From positions 496,001-560,000 of the forward strand of contig OZ025835.1 in assembly GCA_964019425.1 (NCBI GenBank): 64,000 nucleotides of DNA. Reading direction: 5' to 3'. This stretch comes from Flectonema sp. DT1601. Lineage: Eukaryota > Euglenozoa > Diplonemea > Diplonemida > Diplonemidae. Made by a program: the position numbers and the translations under genes. The notes under the pieces were generated by a model. The model searched no databases, was not told the DNA's origin, and saw nothing but the letters and a program-made list of their open reading frames with translations. Numbering within the stretch: the stretch's first letter is position 1; the number at the start of each line of letters is the position of its first letter. Positions 58,376-64,000 of the stretch are shown here, one piece after another.

Positions 58376-58509
58376 GTACCACTGACAAAGTCGGAGAAGA
58401 AATTTCATTCCGATTAAGAACCGTTTATTTATTGTTGGTCAAGTGTTATCTATTTTCCTGTGCTCCAGTAAAGTATTACTGTCTGCGATCAGCAAATTTT
58501 CTTTGAACT
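58376..58509 (-). repeat. SINE-like repeat, copy 4 (reverse)
   Basis: Starts nine bases after the stop of the EF-hand gene. Its reverse complement follows copy 1: CTGTCTGCGATC, TACTGGAGCACAGGAAAATAG, ACCAACAATAAATAAACGG, TTCTTAATCGG, TTCTTCTCCGAC and a final GTAC. No A-tail is left. It forms part of the host gene's 3' flank. Confidence 0.6.
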
Positions 58510-58528
58510 GAAAAAAAAAAAAAAAACA

Positions 58529-58723
58529 ATGGCCATTAAACGTGAAGCCAATATCGGTTTACCCTTTCGACATAACTCCCGTTATGCTAAAAAGATTCTT
58601 TTTTTCAAACCTGCGAAACACAATAATTGTGACCTACTTACTTTAACTATTTTTGTTTTGTTTTTATTTATTTTGTGGAATTTTTTTGTTAAGTTTTTTC
58701 TCACCTTTATGACCTTTACCTAG
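58529..58723 (+). CDS. Possible small membrane protein (64 aa)
   Basis: The ATG follows an A-tract and ACA, the same leader style as Nar1 and the phosphorylase-like gene. The first 33 residues are basic and hydrophilic (MAIKREANIGLPFRHNSRYAKK) and the last 28 are hydrophobic, suggesting a tail-anchored protein. It may instead be chance, since the hydrophobic part comes from T-rich DNA. No family is recognised. Confidence 0.3.
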   Translation: MAIKREANIGLPFRHNSRYAKKILFFKPAKHNNCDLLTLTIFVLFLFILWNFFVKFFLTFMTFT

Positions 58724-58852
58724 GTCTGGTCTACTCACTGAGAAGTAGTAGACTCAGTACTTTGGTATTGAGAAGGTCTTTACGTTATTTATTTATTTAT
58801 TTTAACTAATTTCATTTAAAAATATTATTTTCTTTTTTTACAGTTAATACGT

Positions 58853-58922
58853 CACAGAATCGGAGCTATAAACGAACTAGTGCCCTTCAAATCAACAAGG
58901 CATGAGTTGGGTTGGGATGTGT
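58853..58922 (+). pseudogene. Duplicated 5' fragment of the D123-like gene
   Basis: CACAGAATCGGAGCT matches 59081-59095 and the next 55 nt match 59153-59207 at about 85% by eye; the segment between is absent here. In frame it reads HRIGAINELVPFKSTRHELGWDV, against HRTGA…IKELVPFKTTRYELGWNV in the gene. Sequence after this diverges. It is an old partial tandem duplication of the host's own gene. Confidence 0.75.
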
Positions 58923-59060
58923 GTGTTTGTAAGGCTTCTGACCAGCAGCGCCAAGCACCCTTTGCAAGTAATTATTTAACCCCCATTATACTTCATCTTT
59001 CAATAGGAATTAACGAAAAAGGTCAAAAAGGCTCAATTTATATTTTTATAATAAATAAAT

Positions 59061-60329
59061 ATGATTCCGATTGAAATTATTCACAGAACCGGAGCTGATC
59101 TCAAGTTTGGAGATAACTACAAACGTGGTGATCACAATGTCAATAATGAGAATATAAAAGAATTGGTTCCCTTCAAAACAACAAGATATGAGTTGGGTTG
59201 GAATGTGGAGATTAGTAAAGTGTTCTGGGATGATATGCTTTCAATAGAAATGCAAGATGGGATACGTTCTTTCATCAACAACTATGATGAACGTGAGAGC
59301 GAAGTTGTTATCGATAATTCGATTCAACAAACTCACACGGAAGATGAATTAAGTGTTGATGTGTTGTTGGGTCTTACTGAAGAAGTAGTTCAGTCAAACA
59401 CGGTAACAGCTGATCCATCAAAAGTAAAATTAAAAAACGAACTCATCATATCAACGGAATGGAAATACCCAAATGATATCTTACGGAGTGCAACTCCCAT
59501 CCAACTTTCATTTTCAAAAGCAATCTACAACTGTTATTTAAATTTTTATGATTACGAGAATTGGGCAAACAACTTACACCTATCAGATATTGGTATTCAA
59601 GATGACGAGACGACGTTGAGTTTTTTTATTTTACAAGAGACAAGTGAGTCTGATATGTCTGAATTAGTAAACTTAGCGAGGACTCGAGTACTTTCAGGAA
59701 GGGGACTTCCTCGAGACGCGATTGAACGCTTCTCTCCAAAGTTGATTAGTTTTATTGAATCGAAAATAAAGTACTCACTTGATAGAGGTTTCCCTGGAGT
59801 ATTCGCAAAAATGTCTGGAAAATCAGCAAAAAATGATGTCGTAATGAGACCCCTGACATCCGTATCAGAAGTTATCGAGAATCTTACAATAAGTAAAGAC
59901 ATCATTGGGTGGTTGGGAGCAGCTGGTTGCTGTACCTCGTCGTTTGTTATATTGCCTTGGAATCCGAGAATCACTCCTGAAAATGAATTTAGAGCTTTTA
60001 TGAAAAATAATAAGATTTCGGGAATATCAAAACAACGTTGGTGGTCGACCCTCTCTCCGACAATAAATAAAGAAAAAGTAACAAAAGCTATTGTTGATCT
60101 CTGTGAGTCTTTGTCTACAAAACTACCATTTCCTTCAGCAACACTTGACATTTGGTATTGCTCAAACTCTTCGTCAGCTTATCTTATTGAATGTAATCCT
60201 TGGGGTGCTTTCTTCAGTAGTGGTTCTTCTCTGTTTTCCTGGAGAGATCACTACGCAGAGCTACATAACACGGATCGCATTGCGTTCGCTGAGTTGGATA
60301 AAGATGTTGTGACTTGTAAACTCCCGTAA
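59061..60329 (+). CDS. D123/CDC123-like ATP-grasp protein
   Basis: A 422-residue protein. The segment GVFAKMSGKSAKNDV (near 252-266) matches the phosphate-binding region of D123 (FPKLN-S-P-DA), NEFRAFMKNNKISGISKQRWW (near 313-333) matches EFRCFVRNNKLIGISQRD, and YLIECNPWGAFFSSGSSLFSW (near 376-396) matches the metal-binding LIDFNP…TDSLLFSW. CDC123 is an ATP-grasp chaperone that assembles eIF2; divergent relatives exist, so eIF2 assembly is probable but not proved. Residues 60-110 are an acidic, Ser/Thr-rich insertion. The start is uncertain: an ATTCACAG acceptor-like site lies inside the frame (AG at 59085-59086), in which case the next in-frame ATG would cut the N-terminus. Confidence 0.82.
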   Translation: MIPIEIIHRTGADLKFGDNYKRGDHNVNNENIKELVPFKTTRYELGWNVEISKVFWDDMLSIEMQDGIRSFINNYDERESEVVIDNSIQQTHTEDELSVDVLLGLTEEVVQSNTVTADPSKVKLKNELIISTEWKYPNDILRSATPIQLSFSKAIYNCYLNFYDYENWANNLHLSDIGIQDDETTLSFFILQETSESDMSELVNLARTRVLSGRGLPRDAIERFSPKLISFIESKIKYSLDRGFPGVFAKMSGKSAKNDVVMRPLTSVSEVIENLTISKDIIGWLGAAGCCTSSFVILPWNPRITPENEFRAFMKNNKISGISKQRWWSTLSPTINKEKVTKAIVDLCESLSTKLPFPSATLDIWYCSNSSSAYLIECNPWGAFFSSGSSLFSWRDHYAELHNTDRIAFAELDKDVVTCKLP

Positions 60330-60977
60330 AAATAAAAAAAAACGAGAATGGTAATCGTATCTAGTCTCTCTTATTTCCTTAACTAACCTCTTGCAACTGT
60401 CCCCGTTCACTATTTAGTGTGCAGGAGTGATGGTTGTGAATATCTATTTTGATTTACTGTTTCCCTTTCTTCTCTTTTTTGTCGTTGTGGGACTGCAGTC
60501 ACACATCATTACTAAGAGGTACTTAGTAACCCCCCCCCGCACTCTTGTTAAGGTGCGAAGGAGTGGTGGTTACAATTATACCTTCTTGACTCCATGACCC
60601 ATGTTCTTGGTCTTGACCTTATACAGACTGTGATTGGAAATAGTAATGTTCTAAATCATGTCAACGTTTTCCTTTATATTTTATTGGTGTCAAAGTTATT
60701 CTTTGGAATTGACTAGTGACCTTCAGTACTGTTATTGCACAACAAGAACAATACTAGCTTATATATTTTTTTGTGAGGTGTAGTTAGCTTTTTCTCGTCT
60801 AGCTTTTTGTAACTGCCACTACCTACGAGAGGTTGCGATACAGAAACAGTTACACGGCAGCGACTCGATTTCCTTTTTTTATTCTCCCAAAGTAAACTTA
60901 TTCTGTATTGTGACAATTTATTGATGGTGATATTTGGAATTCTCAATTAAGGAAAACATCGAAAAAAAAAAAAAAAC
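60330..60977. other. 650-nt intergenic gap
   Basis: No gene supported. It has a C-tract at 60530-60538 followed by a GCAC…GTGC hairpin (about 60539-60557), T-rich runs and finally CAATTAAG (AG at 60950-60951) and an A-tract before the next ATG. It lacks a clear tRNA or rRNA. Confidence 0.5.
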
Positions 60978-62054
60978 ATGAAATCCTCATTGGCGATTGC
61001 CCTATTGGCTCTCACCCATGCAACGAGTGCCCTTCATCTAGTAATGACTGCTGACAATGGAGCGTATTCACATGTTAGTGAAGGGAAGTACATATACGAA
61101 GCAATGACTAACAGAGTTAATATCAGTGAGAAGGCTATTGATTGTGGTGATGTAATTGAAGGACAACTATCAGGGAATCAGATGGTATTGATCACTACTG
61201 GGATTGGACATGACAATGCTGCTGGTTGCATGGTATCTATGATCCAGATGTACGGTAACAGCATCTCGGGTGTTATGTATCTCGGTACTTCAGGTTGGTC
61301 TCCAAGAGTTGGAGGATTTTTCAACCCCGAAACCGACGCCAGCTGTAAGAACTATTCTGAAGATGCTGCTCTCATCGGAATCGGAGATGTTTGTATCAGT
61401 ACCACATCATTTTTATATAATTGTGGATTTTGTGAATGGCCTCAAAAAACTGATGGTCAGTGTGCTGCTCCATCGTGCACAAGTCACGATGAGTACACCG
61501 TATTCAGCCACTGTGATTTCACTACTACTAATTATCAGCTTGAGGATAAGTTAATGGAGGCTTCTAAACTTGTTACATTTCCAGAGAGATCATCAAACTT
61601 GACATCATATTTAGATGCTTACTGGCAGGCAACTTGGGAAGGACTCAACAGCACGTCAGAGAAACGTCCGAACGCTATTCCTCAGGTGTTTAATCACACT
61701 GTTTGTGGTGAGGCAGCATCTTATAATTTATGGAAAGGAGTTCCTCAGGATTATCAGTGCCGTAAATATTTATCAAAGCTGACTGACACTACCCCTGAAG
61801 AAGTAGCCTGTGTCTCCGCCATGGAAGGACCTGGTTGGATGAGAGTTTTGCTAAGACACGGCATTCCATATGTAGGTCTTCGCAGTGCCTCTAACTATGA
61901 CTACTGGCCAGTTACAAGGCAACCATCAGGTGCTATTTATGCCAACAACGATTGGGTGCGTAAGGGTTCTACAGAGGATTTCACAAAGAAGGGATATGCG
62001 TTTGCTATTCAGTCGGTCTCGATTGTAATTTTAAAGTTTTTTGATATGCTCTAG
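60978..62054 (+). CDS. Secreted nucleoside phosphorylase-like protein
   Basis: A 358-residue protein with a signal peptide (MKSSLAIALLALTHATSA) and several N-glycosylation sites. It has the phosphorylase-superfamily core: VLITTGIGHDNAAGCMVSMI, then SGVMYLGTSGWSPRVGG, and the C-terminal VACVSAMEGPGWMRVLLRHGIPYVGLRSASNY, where MEGPGW/RVLLRHGIP matches the ME-A…ALHGIPF block with the catalytic helix. The many Cys (FLYNCGFCEW, CAAPSC) suggest disulphides. It resembles the plant bark-storage/extracellular phosphorylase branch. It may salvage purine nucleosides outside the cell or in the endomembrane system, or act as a storage protein. The Glu in the ribose/base region is retained; activity is inferred. 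Confidence 0.85.
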   Translation: MKSSLAIALLALTHATSALHLVMTADNGAYSHVSEGKYIYEAMTNRVNISEKAIDCGDVIEGQLSGNQMVLITTGIGHDNAAGCMVSMIQMYGNSISGVMYLGTSGWSPRVGGFFNPETDASCKNYSEDAALIGIGDVCISTTSFLYNCGFCEWPQKTDGQCAAPSCTSHDEYTVFSHCDFTTTNYQLEDKLMEASKLVTFPERSSNLTSYLDAYWQATWEGLNSTSEKRPNAIPQVFNHTVCGEAASYNLWKGVPQDYQCRKYLSKLTDTTPEEVACVSAMEGPGWMRVLLRHGIPYVGLRSASNYDYWPVTRQPSGAIYANNDWVRKGSTEDFTKKGYAFAIQSVSIVILKFFDML

Positions 62055-62538
62055 ATAGTTTTTGTTTAAAAAACTGTAGTCTCTCTTTGTGATGTTTCCT
62101 TTCTATGTCTCAAATCTCAGACTCGTTTTGTGCGAAGACCATTTTTTTTTATAGGTCTTTCTTTTTACTTCTTTTTTATTTCTCCTGAGAAGAAATCAAT
62201 TCAAATCAATTTTCTTCTTCTTCTCTCTTCTTCTTTTTAAGTGTATTCCTATCTACAGCCCTGCTGAAGGGTGTTGTTCCCCTTTTTTATTATTGATTCG
62301 TATGAATTCCTAGCCAGCTTTTCCTTCCATTCAAATCTTTGCTAAGAACGGATCTCTCTTTACCGACGCTTTCATTCAGCACAAGTCAATTTGAAGTTGA
62401 CGGTACACGTAAGCCTCCTTTTTCTTTAAATTAGTTATTTTTCTTTTCCACGTTATAACCGATGGGGATTCGAACCCGAGAGATCTCAGTGTGTTTGAAA
62501 ATAATGTTATGTTTCAACTCAGCCTCAGTTAAAAAAAA
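62055..62538. other. 480-nt intergenic gap
   Basis: Pyrimidine-rich, with a TTCTTCTTC tract at 62212-62236 and CAGCACAAG acceptor-like sites. A tRNA-like relic occupies its right end on the minus strand (62455-62531). No gene seen. Confidence 0.5.
62455..62531 (-). other. tRNA-like relic (77 nt)
   Basis: On the minus strand TAACTGA and TCGGTTA pair over seven positions as an acceptor stem, and CGGGTTCGAATCCCC is a standard T-arm. The middle does not fold into acceptable D and anticodon arms, and no anticodon can be assigned. A degenerate tRNA gene or tRNA-derived repeat is the best reading. Confidence 0.35.
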
Positions 62539-62919
62539 ATGATGAGAGTGTTTGCGTTACTTTCGGTTCTCGTCGTATTCGTGTTAGCAGAAGATGGACT
62601 TGAATTTAATCCAAACAAGGATTCACCAGAAACATACTTTTGGAATGAAATAACTGGTGAGAGCACATGGGAGCGACCAGTTGAAATGGGACACACAAGC
62701 ACTGAACCAGAACACGATGGTCAGAAGTACTGGATTGTACATGGAGAGTCGACATGGGAACCTGCAGCAGAGTGGGACTGGCATATTCACTTCGATGAGG
62801 AATCCCAGCGTGAATTCTACCGCAACGACCGCCTTGGTTCCTCAGTTTGGGAAAAACCACGCTGTCTGGGGTGGAAGGAACTTCGCACAGATGACAACAG
62901 TGAAGTCGCTTCTCTGTAA
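62539..62919 (+). CDS. Secreted WW-repeat protein, 126 aa
   Basis: A signal peptide (MMRVFALLSVLVVFVLA) is followed by three WW-type segments: YFWNEITGESTWERP (about 33-47), YWIVHGESTWEPA (64-76) and FYRNDRLGSSVWEKP (93-107). The second Trp and the following Pro are kept in most; the first two lack a clear first Trp, so they are partial or degenerate. The tail LGWKELRTDDNSEVASL is acidic. WW domains bind proline-rich ligands and are almost always cytosolic or nuclear; a secreted version is unusual. The start follows CTCAG and an A-tract. Function unknown. Confidence 0.75.
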   Translation: MMRVFALLSVLVVFVLAEDGLEFNPNKDSPETYFWNEITGESTWERPVEMGHTSTEPEHDGQKYWIVHGESTWEPAAEWDWHIHFDEESQREFYRNDRLGSSVWEKPRCLGWKELRTDDNSEVASL

Positions 62920-63591
62920 TCACCAATAGGGAAAATATAAAAAAGAGGAAAGAAAAAAAATACGAATGACAGTTATATTTCCAGGCTAAACCCCCCCTGG
63001 AGCTTGCCACTAGTCCAGATTAGGGTTAATCGACTAGCTAACAACTTGTATTTATCTGATGATTTGTCACAGAGTAAACATACAGCACTTTAATGTGCAT
63101 TTTGGAAAAAAAAAGAAAAAAAAAAAAAAAAAGGAGAAAGTTGTTCTGATACTGTTGTACACGGTTGTTGTATCCTGACACCCCTTAATACAAAGAGTGT
63201 TGGCGATTATTGTCCCTAACAAACCTGTATAAACCATTATAACATTTTTACTTAGCATCTCCCAACAGGAGAGGGGAGTCGTTGCAACAAGAGTGGTCCC
63301 CGGGTCAATTTGACTTGACAGCATTTCTTTCTCTGGTAGTTTATTTAAAGCATGCGATTTTGTGTGGACAGAATCCAGTTATAATGATTCATGTCTAATT
63401 TGTTACGTGTTAACCCTTGATTTATTTATCCAAGTCCCCCCAACAGGAGGGAAGAGGGGAGTCTGTTAGCCTGTATTAACATTTTAGTCACTTGTGTCAT
63501 GAGCTCTGATACAATACAAGAGATTTATATTCGTATGAACCTAATCAAACAGTCTTTCCCCCAACAGGAGGGAAGAGGGAGTCGTTGCTAA
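62920..63591. other. Gap with repeated acceptor block and element B
   Basis: Three copies of a CCCAACAGGAGRGGAGTC-type block lie at about 63258-63285, 63436-63463 and 63558-63587. The last abuts the C2 gene. Element B copy 2 fills the space between the second and third. An A-tract is at 63104-63132. Confidence 0.7.
63464..63560 (+). repeat. Dispersed element B, copy 2
   Basis: A 97-nt segment beginning TGTTAGCCTGTATTAACAT and ending CAAACAGTCTTTCCC, matching 49884-50006. It splits two copies of the CAACAGGAGGGAAGAGG block that forms the 5' leader of the C2 gene. It is the shorter copy, lacking the 22-nt insert seen in copy 1. Confidence 0.85.
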
Positions 63592-64000
63592 ATGGGACGT
63601 CTCATTTTCAAAGAACTCCACTGCAGCAATCTCATAAACAGAGAAGCAATTGGAAAATCAGATCCTTACTGCATAGTGAAGATTGGTAAGGTAGAACAAA
63701 AGACTGAAGTAATCGATGGGAACTTGAATCCGAAATGGAAGGGATTTGCGAAATGGAAACCGTTCGATGTAAATATGAATGAAACCATTGAATTAGCAGT
63801 ATGGGATGACGACGCATTTAACGATGACTTCTTGGGAATAACGACAATATCTGTAGAGAAAATGTTCGGAGGAATTATTTCAAATCAACAAAAACAACAT
63901 TCAGTAGGTCAAACTATTCTTATTGAATCAGAGTCATGGATCAGGACAACTGGCTTAGAGTTGTCTCCTAGAACTGGTAATAAAGATGACGCTTCCCGAT
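63592..64000 (+). CDS. C2-domain protein, 3' partial
   Basis: The frame opens at ATG 63592 and is still open at the window edge (136 residues seen). Residues 1 to about 100 are a C2 domain: GRLIFKELHCSNLINREAIG, KSDPYCIVKIG, NLNPKWKGFAKWKPFDV, ETIELAVWDDDAFNDDFLG. The calcium-binding Asp residues in KSDPY and in WDDDAFNDD are present, so it may bind phospholipid in a calcium-dependent way. What follows is Ser/Gln/Thr-rich. The rest of the gene, and so its class (for example a C2-only, RasGAP or MCTP protein), is outside the window. Confidence 0.9.
   Translation, partial: MGRLIFKELHCSNLINREAIGKSDPYCIVKIGKVEQKTEVIDGNLNPKWKGFAKWKPFDVNMNETIELAVWDDDAFNDDFLGITTISVEKMFGGIISNQQKQHSVGQTILIESESWIRTTGLELSPRTGNKDDASR

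Larger units (their letters stand above)
58368..59060. other. Gap with SINE-like copy and a gene relic
   Basis: Contains SINE-like copy 4 (58376-58509), a possible small ORF (58529-58723), a GTCTACT/AGTAGAC hairpin at about 58738-58762, and a duplicated relic of the next gene's 5' end (58853-58922). Confidence 0.6.

Noticed and set aside
1-64000. CRISPR arrays, bacterial operons, riboswitches, integrons
   Set aside because: The window is eukaryotic. Repeats seen are homopolymers, microsatellites and the dispersed elements listed; no regularly spaced direct repeats were seen.

Overview
ORGANISM. The window is eukaryotic nuclear DNA from a protist, most likely a euglenozoan (a diplonemid-like or other non-trypanosomatid lineage). 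Every convincing gene, about 28 of them over 64 kb, lies on the + strand. Genes are separated by short A+T-rich gaps full of T/C tracts that end in CAG or TAG 10 to 100 bases before the start codon, which is how polycistronic transcripts with spliced-leader trans-splicing look. Three GT-AG cis-introns (68 to 101 nt) are certain, one more is likely, and this many is unusual for trypanosomatids. TAA, TAG and TGA all act as stops, so the code is standard. PPDK, a nitrilase-family enzyme and a TTC38-like protein all end in SKL, and a full-size peroxisomal-type ABC transporter is present; this fits a glycosome/peroxisome. The lineage is inferred, since no rRNA or spliced-leader gene is visible.

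LAYOUT. 1-9.2 kb: end of a helical-repeat protein, DHHC palmitoyltransferase, ABCC/MRP transporter with two introns, Ubl-ankyrin protein. 9.3-17 kb: GFA/CENP-V protein, BTB-RCC1 protein, KH protein, PPDK. 17.8-31.3 kb: kinesin, Nar1, TTC38-like protein, coiled-coil protein, nicastrin with one intron. 32-42.4 kb: RasGEF, 2OG-Fe(II) oxygenase, CCCH finger, AP-3 mu, crotonase, BSD protein, nitrilase. 43-54 kb: a 1635-aa coiled-coil protein, a second oxygenase, full-size ABCD transporter. 54.8-64 kb: EF-hand membrane protein, D123-like ATP-grasp protein, secreted nucleoside phosphorylase-like protein, secreted WW protein, start of a C2 protein.

HOW THE GENES FIT. Neighbours do not form functional operons, as expected for such clusters. 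Recurring themes are glycosome metabolism (PPDK, nitrilase, TTC38-like, ABCD), membrane traffic and signalling (DHHC, AP-3, RasGEF, nicastrin, C2) and cytoskeleton (kinesin, coiled-coil proteins).

NON-CODING. The gaps hold a four-copy, ~140-bp SINE-like family with a terminal hairpin and A-tail; a ~100-bp element (called B here) found upstream of two genes, each time between two copies of that gene's own 5' end; two related 5S-rRNA-like fragments; and a degenerate tRNA-like sequence on the minus strand. The duplicated 5' ends with element B between them are the most unusual structure in the window.
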